DNA of 9,354 nt from Aquincola sp. GTDB taxonomy: Bacteria; Pseudomonadota; Gammaproteobacteria; Burkholderiales; Burkholderiaceae_C. Both the position numbers and the translations under genes were made by a program. Positions 1 to 5,715 of the stretch are shown here, one piece after another. The notes beneath the pieces were generated by a model, which saw only the letters and a list, made by a program, of their open reading frames with translations, was not told where the DNA came from and searched no databases. The DNA lies in NCBI GenBank assembly GCA_029884035.1, contig JAOUIM010000114.1, positions 1 through 9,354 on the forward strand. The letters run 5' to 3'. Each line of letters starts with the position of its first letter. The stretch's first letter is position 1.

Positions 1-91
1 GCTCGTGCATGGCCCCAAGGGCGAGCAGGCTCAGAATATCCAGCCGGTGGCCCAAGACGCGACGGCGCAGGTTGCCAGCACTACCGGCTGA
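1..91 (+). CDS. Cold-shock domain protein, C-terminal end (partial)
   Basis: Only the last 29 codons are in the window, read in the frame starting at base 2 and ending in TGA at 89-91. They include H-G-P-K-G-E-Q-A-Q-N-I-Q-P-V, which matches the end of the CspA/CspD fold (typically Q-G-P-K-G-x-Q-A-x-N-I). Cold-shock proteins are small cytoplasmic single-strand nucleic-acid binders that melt RNA structure. The RNP1/RNP2 motifs lie upstream, outside the window. About 14 residues, Ala/Thr/Gln-rich, follow the usual end of the fold, so this member has a longer tail than the ~67-residue CspA type. The gene converges on icd, 75 bp away, with a hairpin terminator between. Family identity rests on one short motif, and which Csp paralogue it is cannot be told. 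Confidence 0.75.
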   Translation, partial: LVHGPKGEQAQNIQPVAQDATAQVASTTG

Positions 92-116
92 GGCCTCCGG
101 GCAGCCGCAGGGACAA

Positions 117-147
117 GAAAGTGAGCCCGCCGATGGCGGGCTCTTTC
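117..147. terminator. Probable bidirectional intrinsic terminator between csp and icd
   Basis: A perfect 9-bp stem (123-131 with 135-143, GAGCCCGCC/GGCGGGCTC) closes a 3-nt GAT loop. Flanking GAAA (117-120) and TTTC (144-147) can extend it across a 2-nt bulge. On the plus strand the stem is followed by CTTT-like bases. On the minus strand it is followed by a pyrimidine-rich stretch with several T residues. It lies in the 75-bp gap between two convergent genes, where a shared terminator is expected. The U-tracts are short, so efficiency in either direction is uncertain. Confidence 0.7.
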
Positions 148-166
148 ACGTGCGCCGTACGATGCC

Positions 167-1420
167 CTACATATGTTCGATCATGACCTGACCGAAGCCT
201 GAGCAGGACACCTGGGTTGCGCCGTCCATCAGGCGCGCGAAGTCGTAGGTGACCTTCTTGCTCTGGATTGCTCTTTCCATGGACTGCAGGATGAGATCGG
301 CCGCGGCCGTCCAACCCATGTGGCGCAACATCATCTCGGCGGAAAGGATCTCGGAGCCCGGATTGACGTAATCCTTGCCGGCGTACTTCGGCGCCGTGCC
401 GTGGGTGGCCTCGAACATCGCTACCGAGTCGCTCATGTTTGCGCCTGGCGCGATGCCGATCCCGCCCACCTGGGCCGCCAGCGCGTCGGAAATGTAGTCG
501 CCGTTCAGGTTGAGGGTGGCGATCACCGAGTACTCCGCGGGCCGCAGGATGATCTGCTGCAGGAACGCGTCGGCAATCGAGTCCTTGATCGTGATATCGC
601 GGCCGGACTTCGGATTCTTGAACTTGCACCACGGGCCGCCATCGATCGGTACGGCGGCGAACTCGCGCTGCGCCAACGCGTAACCCCAGTCTCGGAAGCC
701 ACCCTCGGTGAACTTCATGATGTTGCCCTTGTGCACGAGGGTCACGCTCGACTTGTCGTTATCGATCGCGTATTGGATCGCTTTGCGAACAAGGCGCTCG
801 GTGCCCTCCCGGCTCACGGGCTTGATCCCGATACCCGAAGTGGCCGGGAAACGGATCTTCTTGACGCCCATCTCGTTTTGCAGGAACGCAATCAGCTTTT
901 TGGCCTTCTCGCTCTCGGCCTCGTACTCGATGCCGGCGTAGATGTCCTCCGAGTTCTCGCGGAAGATCACCATGTCGACCTTATGGGGCTCCTTGACCGG
1001 GCTGGGCACGCCGGCAAAGTAGCGCACAGGGCGCAGGCACACGTACAGGTCCAGTTCCTGCCGCAGGGCCACGTTCAGGGAGCGGATGCCGCCGCCCACC
1101 GGCGTCGTCAGCGGTCCCTTGATCGACACCACGTAGTCCTTGAGAACGGCCAGCGTCTCCTCCGGCAGCCACACGTCCGGCCCGTACACCTTGGTCGATT
1201 TCTCGCCGGCGTAGATCTCCATCCAGTGGATCTTCTTCTTGCCGCCATAGGCCTTGGCCACGGCGGCATCCACGACCTTGATCATCACAGGCGTGATGTC
1301 GAGACCCGTGCCATCGCCCTCGATGTAGGGAATGATCGGTTGGTCCGGAACCTTGAGCGAGAAGTCCTTGTTGACGGTGATCTTCTGGCCGCCGGTCGGA
1401 ACCTTGATGTGCTGGTACAT
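167..1420 (-). CDS. icd: Isocitrate dehydrogenase, NADP-dependent
   Basis: Oxidatively decarboxylates isocitrate to 2-oxoglutarate in the TCA cycle, producing NADPH in the cytoplasm. The product is 417 residues, against 416 in E. coli, and is alignable end to end. Visible motifs include G-G-G-I-R-S-L-N-V-A-L-R, whose Ser is the substrate-binding residue phosphorylated by AceK in enterics. The NADP-specific H-G-T-A-P-K-Y loop, with the Lys-Tyr pair that selects the 2'-phosphate, is also present, followed by V-N-P-G-S-E-I-L-S-A-E-M-M-L-R-H-M-G-W. I chose ATG at 1418-1420 because it gives the family N-terminus M-Y-Q-H-I-K and has GGAG 12-13 nt upstream. The frame stays open to a TTG at 1501, but those 27 extra codons are unlike the family and run into the promoter region. 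Monocistronic: convergent with csp downstream, divergent from a small exported-protein gene upstream. Confidence 0.97.
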   Translation of the reverse strand: MYQHIKVPTGGQKITVNKDFSLKVPDQPIIPYIEGDGTGLDITPVMIKVVDAAVAKAYGGKKKIHWMEIYAGEKSTKVYGPDVWLPEETLAVLKDYVVSIKGPLTTPVGGGIRSLNVALRQELDLYVCLRPVRYFAGVPSPVKEPHKVDMVIFRENSEDIYAGIEYEAESEKAKKLIAFLQNEMGVKKIRFPATSGIGIKPVSREGTERLVRKAIQYAIDNDKSSVTLVHKGNIMKFTEGGFRDWGYALAQREFAAVPIDGGPWCKFKNPKSGRDITIKDSIADAFLQQIILRPAEYSVIATLNLNGDYISDALAAQVGGIGIAPGANMSDSVAMFEATHGTAPKYAGKDYVNPGSEILSAEMMLRHMGWTAAADLILQSMERAIQSKKVTYDFARLMDGATQVSCSGFGQVMIEHM

Positions 1421-1478
1421 GTGGGTTGATGTCTCCGGGTAAGTACGGGGCGGGGGTTTTTGACTGCCGGGAGAAGAA

Positions 1479-1484
1479 ATTCTA
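1479..1484 (-). promoter_or_regulatory. Candidate -10 element for icd
   Basis: On the minus strand this reads TAGAAT, five of six matches to TATAAT, and would start an icd transcript with a leader of roughly 50 nt. The hexamer 17 bp upstream (GGCTGG) is a poor -35, so the promoter would need an activator or another sigma contact. The 17-bp spacer consists almost exactly of the TTGAC-N6-GTCAA palindrome described separately. Confidence 0.3.
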
Positions 1485-1485
1485 G

Positions 1486-1501
1486 TTGACGGTCCTGTCA
1501 A
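1486..1501. promoter_or_regulatory. Palindrome TTGAC-N6-GTCAA in the icd/small-gene divergent region
   Basis: Perfect 5-bp inverted repeat (1486-1490 and 1497-1501) around a 6-bp centre, 16 bp in total. This spacing is typical of a dimeric regulator site. It overlaps the candidate -35 of the rightward gene and fills the spacer of the candidate leftward icd promoter, so one bound protein could act on both. A 5-bp arm is short enough to occur by chance, and part of it is simply a -35-like TTGAC. Confidence 0.3.
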
Positions 1502-1514
1502 CCAGCCTTACAGC
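1486..1514 (+). promoter_or_regulatory. Candidate sigma-70 promoter for the small exported-protein gene
   Basis: TTGACG (1486-1491, five of six to consensus) is followed after 17 bp by TACAGC (1509-1514, a weak -10). A start near 1521 would give a leader of about 58 nt containing two small hairpins before the ribosome binding site. The -35 and spacing are good; the -10 is poor. Confidence 0.35.
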
Positions 1515-1532
1515 CACTGCGTTGCCGCCACG

Positions 1533-1561
1533 CCTCCCGTTGGGGAGGGTTGTGTTCAACC
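1533..1561 (+). other. Tandem small hairpins in the 5' leader
   Basis: CCTCCC (1533-1538) pairs with GGGAGG (1543-1548) over a 4-nt loop. GGTTG (1548-1552) pairs with CAACC (1557-1561), also over a 4-nt loop. The two share one G, so they abut or compete. They end six nt before the ribosome binding site AAAGG (1567-1571) of the next gene and could stabilise the leader or tune translation. Both stems are short, so this is suggestive only. Confidence 0.25.
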
Positions 1562-1578
1562 ATTCGAAAGGTATTCAA

Positions 1579-1845
1579 ATGAACAAGCTTCTGGCCGCCC
1601 TGATCGCTGCCGCATTCGCAACAACCGGCTTTGCCGCGTCGCATACCGGCAAGGAAATGAAGAAGGAAGAGGCCAAGCCGGCCGCTGCCGCGGCCTCGGC
1701 CGCAAAGAAGGAAGAGGCCAAGCCCGCCGCAAAGAAGGAAGAGGCCAAGGCCGCCGCAAAGAAGGAAGAGGCCAAGGCCGCAGCCAAGAAGGACGATACC
1801 AAGCCCGCTGCAGCCGCCGCTTCGGCCGCTCCGGCCAAGAAGTAA
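1579..1845 (+). CDS. Small exported Lys/Ala/Glu-rich repeat protein, function unknown
   Basis: An 88-residue product; I do not recognise a named family. Residues 1-20 look like a Sec signal peptide: M-N-K, then a hydrophobic Leu/Ala core ending G-F-A-A, with probable cleavage near residue 19 or 20. The mature part is almost only Ala, Lys, Glu and Pro. It has a 9-residue unit A-A-K-K-E-E-A-K-(P/A) at 41-49, 50-58 and 59-67, a degenerate copy with D-D-T at 68-76, and an earlier half-copy at 28-34. Two copies of P-A-A-A-A-A-S-A-A flank the repeat block. Lys and Glu at i/i+4 spacing in Ala-rich sequence predict a highly charged helix, broken by Pro. It resembles low-complexity, histone H1-like Lys/Ala tails, but the signal peptide argues for the periplasm or envelope. 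The start is ATG with AAAGG 7 nt upstream. It has its own promoter candidate and a strong terminator, so it is probably a single-gene transcript. Confidence 0.85.
   Translation: MNKLLAALIAAAFATTGFAASHTGKEMKKEEAKPAAAAASAAKKEEAKPAAKKEEAKAAAKKEEAKAAAKKDDTKPAAAAASAAPAKK
1699..1806 (+). repeat. 27-bp tandem coding repeat, four units
   Basis: In-frame units at 1699-1725, 1726-1752 and 1753-1779 differ only in the last codon (CCC or GCC). The fourth, at 1780-1806, is degenerate. Near-identity at the nucleotide level, including synonymous positions, suggests recent tandem duplication and likely copy-number variation between strains. Confidence 0.9.
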
Positions 1846-1851
1846 ACGCGC

Positions 1852-1876
1852 CGCGTCCGTCGGACGCGTGCGTTTT
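1852..1876 (+). terminator. First hairpin after the small gene, weak terminator
   Basis: CGCGTCC (1852-1858) pairs with GGACGCG (1862-1868) over a 3-nt loop, 7 bp, and is followed after TG by CGTTTT. It lies directly behind the stop codon at 1843-1845 and upstream of a much stronger hairpin, so the two probably act as a tandem terminator. The stem-to-T-run distance is slightly long. Confidence 0.45.
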
Positions 1877-1883
1877 GGACCGA

Positions 1884-2198
1884 TCAGCGCCCGGCACCTG
1901 CCGGGCGCTTTGTTTTGGGTCCGCGCTGGCCCGCATGTCGGCGGCGCCGCGCCTCCTTCGGGTCCACCTCGAGCGGACGGTACACCTCGACGCGGTCGCC
2001 ATCCCGCAACGCTCGCGACGGCGGCGCCTGGCGGCCCCATATCCCGCATTGCAGGCCGTCAGCCGCAAGTCCGTGACGCTGCAGCACGCCACTGGCCTGC
2101 AGCGCCTCGGCCAAAGTGGCGCCTTCACACAGCTGCAGCGTCACTCGCTCGATCTGCCTGGGTGCCGCGCTGTAGACCAATTCGACGGCGATCGTCAT
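1884..2198 (-). CDS. rnfH: RnfH family protein (UPF0125, RatB-like)
   Basis: A 104-residue cytoplasmic protein of the RnfH/UPF0125 family, which has a beta-grasp, ubiquitin-like fold. The molecular role is not established. Family signs are the N-terminal V-E-L-V-Y strand, C-G-I-W-G-R near residue 50, and L-R-D-G-D-R-V-E-V-Y-R-P-L followed by D-P-K-E-A-R-R-R-R. The last ~25 residues are a basic Arg/Lys/Gly tail, probably disordered, encoded partly by the terminator hairpin of the neighbouring gene. The ATG start overlaps the stop of ratA in an ATGA, so the two are translationally coupled. The ratA-rnfH pair divergent from smpB is a widespread proteobacterial arrangement. The old name RatB suggests an antitoxin role, but that is not supported by known family evidence. 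Confidence 0.93.
   Translation of the reverse strand: MTIAVELVYSAAPRQIERVTLQLCEGATLAEALQASGVLQRHGLAADGLQCGIWGRQAPPSRALRDGDRVEVYRPLEVDPKEARRRRHAGQRGPKTKRPAGAGR
1886..1917 (+). terminator. Strong intrinsic terminator
   Basis: A perfect 10-bp GC-rich stem (AGCGCCCGGC at 1886-1895 with 1900-1909) has a 4-nt ACCT loop and is followed by TTTGTTTT. This is a textbook rho-independent terminator for the plus-strand small gene. It overlaps the stop codon and last codons of the convergent rnfH gene. On the minus strand there is no T-run after the stem, so it should work in one direction only. Confidence 0.9.
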
Positions 2199-2659
2199 CG
2201 AGCCCCGTGCACCTGTTCGGCACGCTGCACGAAGGAGTCGACCAGCGTGTTCGCGATCCGGTCGAATACCGGGCTCACGACGGCCTCCAGCGCTGCGTTC
2301 GCGAACGCATACCTCATGTCGAATTCGATGCGGCAGGCCTTGGCGTCATCGTCAGCGGCGCCCCCTGCCCGGCCGATGGGCAGGAAGCGCCAGTGTCCTT
2401 CAAGCATCGAAAACGGCCCGTCGACCAAGCTGACGTCGACCTGCTCCCCGTCGCGGTGCCGGTTGCGCGTCGTGAAGGCGTGGCGTACACCGCCCTTGGC
2501 CAGCGTCAGCCGCGCAGTCACCTCATCGTGGGCCACCCCGAGCACCTCGGCGCGCTCGCACCAAGGCAAGAAGGCGGGGTAATGCTCGACGGCGACGACG
2601 AGCTCGTACATCTCGCGCGGCGAGTACCACAACAGGATCGACTTGCGCACACGCTTCAT
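2195..2659 (-). CDS. ratA: RatA / Coq10-like START-domain protein
   Basis: A 154-residue cytoplasmic SRPBCC/START-like protein (polyketide cyclase/Coq10 superfamily). E. coli RatA has been reported to block 70S ribosome association; mitochondrial Coq10 relatives bind ubiquinone. Either role may apply here. Family signs are Y-S-P-R-E-M-Y-E-L-V near the N-terminus, Y-P-A-F-L-P-W-C, F-T-T-R-N, L-V-D-G-P-F-S-M-L-E-G-H-W-R-F, and the C-terminal helix ending F-V-Q-R-A-E-Q-V. An Ala/Gly/Asp insertion (G-R-A-G-G-A-A-D-D-D) in a loop makes it slightly longer than the E. coli protein. I chose ATG at 2657-2659 because M-K-R-V-R-K-S-I-L aligns with the family N-terminus. An upstream in-frame ATG at 2684-2686 overlaps the smpB start codon and adds nine residues unlike the family. 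The Shine-Dalgarno is weak. Confidence 0.93.
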   Translation of the reverse strand: MKRVRKSILLWYSPREMYELVVAVEHYPAFLPWCERAEVLGVAHDEVTARLTLAKGGVRHAFTTRNRHRDGEQVDVSLVDGPFSMLEGHWRFLPIGRAGGAADDDAKACRIEFDMRYAFANAALEAVVSPVFDRIANTLVDSFVQRAEQVHGAR

Positions 2660-2664
2660 AGAAT
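2659..2664 (+). promoter_or_regulatory. Candidate -10 element for smpB
   Basis: TAGAAT on the plus strand overlaps the ratA start codon and would give a start near 2671 and a 14-nt leader that still contains the smpB Shine-Dalgarno. The hexamer 17 bp upstream (ATCGAC) is a weak -35. It would place the divergent smpB and ratA promoters almost face to face. Confidence 0.25.
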
Positions 2665-2670
2665 GCCCAA

Positions 2671-2676
2671 ATTGTA
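2671..2676 (-). promoter_or_regulatory. Candidate -10 element for ratA
   Basis: Minus strand TACAAT, five of six to TATAAT, ends 11 nt before the ratA ATG. Transcription would begin about 4-5 nt before the start codon, giving a nearly leaderless message, consistent with the absence of a good Shine-Dalgarno. No clear -35 exists at 16-18 bp. It lies within the 25-bp gap shared with smpB. Confidence 0.3.
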
Positions 2677-2684
2677 GGAAACCC

Positions 2685-3143
2685 ATGCCGATCGCCGAGA
2701 ACCGCCGCGCCCGTTTCGATTACCACATCGAGGAGACCTTCGAGGCTGGCGTCGTGCTGTCGGGCTGGGAGATCAAGGCCATCCGGGCCGGCCAGGTCCA
2801 GCTCACCGACGGCTACGTCGTGATCCGCGATGGCGAACTGCACCTGATTGGCTGCCGCATCAATGCGTTGCGATCGGCCTCGACCCATGTGTTGCCCGAG
2901 CCCGACCGGACCAAGAAACTGCTGATGCACAAGGACGAGATCCGCCGCTTGATCGGCAAGGTCGAGCAGCGCGGATTCACACTGGTGCCGCTCGACCTGC
3001 ACTTCAAGGCCGGTCGCGTCAAGGTGCAGATTGCGCTGGCCAAGGGCAAGGCGCAGCACGACAAACGTGAAACCGAGAAGAAGCGCGACTGGGACCGGGA
3101 GAAGGGCCGACTGATGCGGCACAAGGTATCGTCAAAGGCGTAA
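2685..3143 (+). CDS. smpB: SsrA-binding protein SmpB
   Basis: A 152-residue cytoplasmic RNA-binding protein that delivers tmRNA to stalled ribosomes for trans-translation. The sequence covers the whole family. It has N-R-R-A-R-F-D-Y at the N-terminus, then the OB-fold segment G-W-E-I-K-A-I-R-A-G-Q-V-Q-L-T-D-G-Y-V, then K-L-L-M-H-K-D-E-I around the middle. Next come the V-P-L-D-L-H-F-K-A-G-R-V-K-V strand and the basic C-terminal tail beginning K-G-K-A-Q-H-D-K-R-E, which mimics mRNA in the ribosomal entry channel. ATG at 2685 is preceded by AGGA five nt upstream. The frame extends back to a TTG at 2643, but those codons lie inside ratA and are not family-like. It is divergent from ratA and overlaps metC tail to tail by 12 bp, with no terminator hairpin visible downstream. 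Confidence 0.97.
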   Translation: MPIAENRRARFDYHIEETFEAGVVLSGWEIKAIRAGQVQLTDGYVVIRDGELHLIGCRINALRSASTHVLPEPDRTKKLLMHKDEIRRLIGKVEQRGFTLVPLDLHFKAGRVKVQIALAKGKAQHDKRETEKKRDWDREKGRLMRHKVSSKA

Positions 3144-4322
3144 CGTTCCGAGCGCCTGGTCGGCGTCGGCGATCAGGTCGTCCACCGCCTCGAGCCCGAT
3201 GCTGAAACGCACCAGCGCGCCGACGTAGCGCGTCGGCAGCGTGTGGATGGCCGACGCGCGGTACGGCGCCACAAGGCTGATCGCACCGCCCCAGGACCAG
3301 CCGATGCGGAACAGGCGCAGCGCATCGATGAAGGCGTCGGCCTGCTCCGGCGAGTACTGGGCATCGACCTCGACGGTCACGAGGCCGGCGGCGGCACGGC
3401 AATGCGACGCCCAGTGCAGGTGGCCCGGCGAGTCCGGCAGCGTCGGGTGCATCACACGCGCGAACTCGGGTCGCGTCGTGCACCATTGGGCAAAGCTGCG
3501 GCCACTGCGGTCCTGCGCGGCGTAGCGCAAGGGCATCGACGGCAAGGCGCGCAGCACGGCCTCGACGTCGTTCACGCCCACGCCATGGCCGACGCGGCTG
3601 CGCGCCAGCGAAAGCCTGCGCGCCAGTGCGTCGTCGCGGCAGATTACCGAACCGAGCAGCAAGTCACCGCTGCCCGACGGGTACTTTGTCAGCGCATGCG
3701 CCGTCAGGTCGACGCCCTGCCCCTCCCCGAGTTCGAAGGCATCGAAGGCCAGCCCCGCACCCCAGGTGTTGTCCAGCGCCACCAGCGCCTGCGGCGCGCG
3801 CTCGCGCGCCGTGCGAACCAGGGTGCGCAGGTCGGGGAACTCGAGCGTCACCGAACCAGCAGCCTCGAGCCACACCAGCTTGGTCGCCGGCGTGATTGCT
3901 GCCGCCAGCGTAGCGGGGTCGAGCGGGTCATAGAAGGCGTGCGCAATGCCCCATTGCGCCAGCTCGTGGCGCGCGAAGGTCTTGCTCGGTCCATAGGCGT
4001 TGTCGGGCAGCAGCACGGCGTCGCCGCTGGACAGCAGCGCGATGTCGACCAGGGTGATCGCCGCCAGCCCGCTGCTCACCAGCACGCAATGCGTGCCACC
4101 CTCGAGCGTGGCCAGGCGCTCCTCGAGCGTGAAAGTGGTCGGCGTGCCATGCAGGCCATAGGTATAGGCGCTGCGATCGACCCAGGTGCGCGAGCGCAGC
4201 GCCGCCACGTTGGGGAAGAACACCGTCGAGCCCTTCGCCACCGGTACCGCCGGCGACTCGAAGCCTGCAGGTGCGCGATAAGGGTGGTGAATGAGCAGCG
4301 TGCGCTTGTCTTTACCGTTCAT
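3132..4322 (-). CDS. metC: Cystathionine beta-lyase (PLP-dependent)
   Basis: Cleaves cystathionine to homocysteine, pyruvate and ammonia in methionine synthesis (cytoplasmic, PLP). The 396-residue product aligns throughout with E. coli MetC. The PLP lysine is K213 in A-L-T-K-Y. Also present are Y110 (cofactor stacking), D184 in L-D-N-T-W (pyridine N contact), the beta-lyase-typical W-S-W-G-G near 337, and the carboxylate-binding Arg in V-R-F-S-I-G-L-E followed by V-D-D-L-I-A-D. Odd points: the residue after Y55-G56 is L57 where E. coli has Arg58, a PLP-phosphate ligand from the neighbouring subunit, and the usual G-H-S-D after the lysine is G-S-G-D. The W-G-G motif favours beta-lyase over gamma-lyase or synthase, but the exact thioether substrate could differ. 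ATG at 4320-4322 has only a weak AAAG ahead of it. It starts 16 nt after the rimO stop, so cotranscription with rimO is likely. Its 3' end overlaps smpB. Confidence 0.9.
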   Translation of the reverse strand: MNGKDKRTLLIHHPYRAPAGFESPAVPVAKGSTVFFPNVAALRSRTWVDRSAYTYGLHGTPTTFTLEERLATLEGGTHCVLVSSGLAAITLVDIALLSSGDAVLLPDNAYGPSKTFARHELAQWGIAHAFYDPLDPATLAAAITPATKLVWLEAAGSVTLEFPDLRTLVRTARERAPQALVALDNTWGAGLAFDAFELGEGQGVDLTAHALTKYPSGSGDLLLGSVICRDDALARRLSLARSRVGHGVGVNDVEAVLRALPSMPLRYAAQDRSGRSFAQWCTTRPEFARVMHPTLPDSPGHLHWASHCRAAAGLVTVEVDAQYSPEQADAFIDALRLFRIGWSWGGAISLVAPYRASAIHTLPTRYVGALVRFSIGLEAVDDLIADADQALGTLRL

Positions 4323-4338
4323 GGCTTTACGCGTCCGT

Positions 4339-5715
4339 TTAGACAGGATGGGCGATCAAGTCGTGGCCCGCCGAGGCCACGACGCGTGCCCGCGTGAATT
4401 CACCGACCTTGAGCGTGCGGCTGGCCTTTTCGGGCGGCAGCAGATGCACCACGCCGTCGATTTGTGGCGCATCCGCATAGCTGCGCCCCACACCGCCCTG
4501 GCGCCCGAGCGCAGGTGCGTGATCGACCAGCACCTGCATCGTGGCGCCGATGCGGCGTTGTAGTCGCGCCGCCGATGCCGCCTCGGCCACCGCCATGACG
4601 CGGGCGCGGCGTGCCTCGCGAACCTCATCCGGCAGCGCACCGGGCAGCCCATTCGCCGTCGCGCCCTTGACGGGCGAGTAGGCGAAGCAGCCGGCACGGT
4701 CGATGCCCGCCTCTTCGATGAATCGCAGCAGGTGGTCAAACTCGGCATCGGTCTCGCCAGGGAAGCCTGCGATGAACGTGCTGCGAATCACCAACTCCGG
4801 GCAGGCTTCGCGCCAGGCCGCGATGCGTTCGAGGTTGCGCTCCCCAGAGGCGGGCCGCTTCATGCGACGCAGCACATCGGGATGCGAGTGCTGGAACGGG
4901 ACATCCAGATAGGGCAGCACGCGACCGGTCGCCATCATCGGCAGGACCTCGTCGACGTGCGGGTAGGGGTACACATAGTGCAGCCGCACCCAGGCCCGAT
5001 ACGTGTCGGCCAGATCCGCCAGCCTCTCGCACAGGTCGAGCATGCGCGTCTTCACCGGCTGGCCGTTCCAGAACCCGGTGCGGTACTTGACGTCCACCCC
5101 GTAGGCGCTGGTGTCCTGGCTGACCACCAGCAGTTCCTTGACGCCGGCTTCGAACAGGCGCCGCGCCTCGTTCAGCACGTCGCCGATCGGCCTGGACACC
5201 AGGTCGCCGCGCATCGACGGGATAATGCAGAAGGTGCAGCGGTGGTTGCAGCCTTCGCTGATCTTGAGATACGCGTAATGGCTCGGTGTCAGCTTGATGC
5301 CCTGCGCGGGGATCAGGTCTGTATAGGGGTCGTGTGGCTTGGGCAGGTGCGCGTGGACGGCGTCCATGACTTCCTGCGTCGCATGTGGCCCAGTGACCGC
5401 CAGCACTTTCGGGTGCGCCTGCCGCACTAGGTTGCTGCCGTCGTCGGCCGCCTTCGCGCCCAGGCAGCCGGTGACGATGACCTTGCCGTTGTCGGCCAGC
5501 GCCTCGCCGATTGCATCCAGGCTCTCCTGCACCGCGGCGTCGATGAAGCCGCAGGTGTTGACGATCACGAGGTCCGCCCCGCTGTAGCTCTTGCTCGTCT
5601 GGTAGCCCTCGGCCGAAAGGCGGGTCAGGATCAGTTCGGAGTCGGTCAGCGCCTTCGGGCAACCCAGAGAAACGAAGCCGACCCTGGGTGTGGCGGCGGA
5701 AGATGAATCCTGCAT
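4339..5715 (-). CDS. rimO: Ribosomal protein S12 methylthiotransferase RimO
   Basis: A radical-SAM enzyme that adds a methylthio group to the conserved aspartate of ribosomal protein S12 (Asp88 in E. coli numbering). The product has 458 residues. The N-terminal UPF0004 domain carries the auxiliary-cluster cysteines C19 (S-L-G-C-P-K), C55 (N-T-C-G-F) and C84 (T-G-C-L-G). The radical-SAM domain has C156-x3-C160-x2-C163 in E-G-C-N-H-R-C-T-F-C, then I-I-P-S-M-R-G. A TRAM RNA-binding domain fills the last ~70 residues. S-L-G-C-P-K plus S-M-R-G-x-x-x-S-R marks RimO rather than MiaB. All six cysteines are present, so it should be active. ATG at 5713-5715 is 21 nt after the phaR stop and lacks a good Shine-Dalgarno; it probably belongs to a phaR-rimO-metC transcript. 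Confidence 0.97.
   Translation of the reverse strand: MQDSSSAATPRVGFVSLGCPKALTDSELILTRLSAEGYQTSKSYSGADLVIVNTCGFIDAAVQESLDAIGEALADNGKVIVTGCLGAKAADDGSNLVRQAHPKVLAVTGPHATQEVMDAVHAHLPKPHDPYTDLIPAQGIKLTPSHYAYLKISEGCNHRCTFCIIPSMRGDLVSRPIGDVLNEARRLFEAGVKELLVVSQDTSAYGVDVKYRTGFWNGQPVKTRMLDLCERLADLADTYRAWVRLHYVYPYPHVDEVLPMMATGRVLPYLDVPFQHSHPDVLRRMKRPASGERNLERIAAWREACPELVIRSTFIAGFPGETDAEFDHLLRFIEEAGIDRAGCFAYSPVKGATANGLPGALPDEVREARRARVMAVAEAASAARLQRRIGATMQVLVDHAPALGRQGGVGRSYADAPQIDGVVHLLPPEKASRTLKVGEFTRARVVASAGHDLIAHPV

Noticed and set aside
320..1429. Long plus-strand open frame (369 codons) antisense to icd
   Set aside because: It is a GC3-driven shadow of icd: composition is Arg/His/Val/Leu-rich with no domain pattern, and icd on the other strand is unmistakable.
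1421..1501. N-terminal extension of icd to a TTG at 1501
   Set aside because: The 27 extra residues are unlike isocitrate dehydrogenases and run through the promoter region; ATG at 1420 matches the family start.
1699..1806. The 27-bp repeats as a CRISPR-like array
   Set aside because: Units are contiguous without spacers and stay in frame in a protein-coding gene.
1884..2659. ratA-rnfH as a toxin-antitoxin module
   Set aside because: The pair is a conserved housekeeping neighbourhood of smpB, and an antitoxin role for RnfH/RatB is not established; the arrangement alone does not support a TA system.
1868..2677. Plus-strand frames opposite rnfH and ratA
   Set aside because: They start inside or next to the terminator and are shadows of the ratA-rnfH pair.
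3243..4397. Long plus-strand open frame (384 codons) antisense to metC
   Set aside because: Arg/Gln/Ala-rich, no recognisable motif, and fully covered by metC, whose catalytic residues are all identified.
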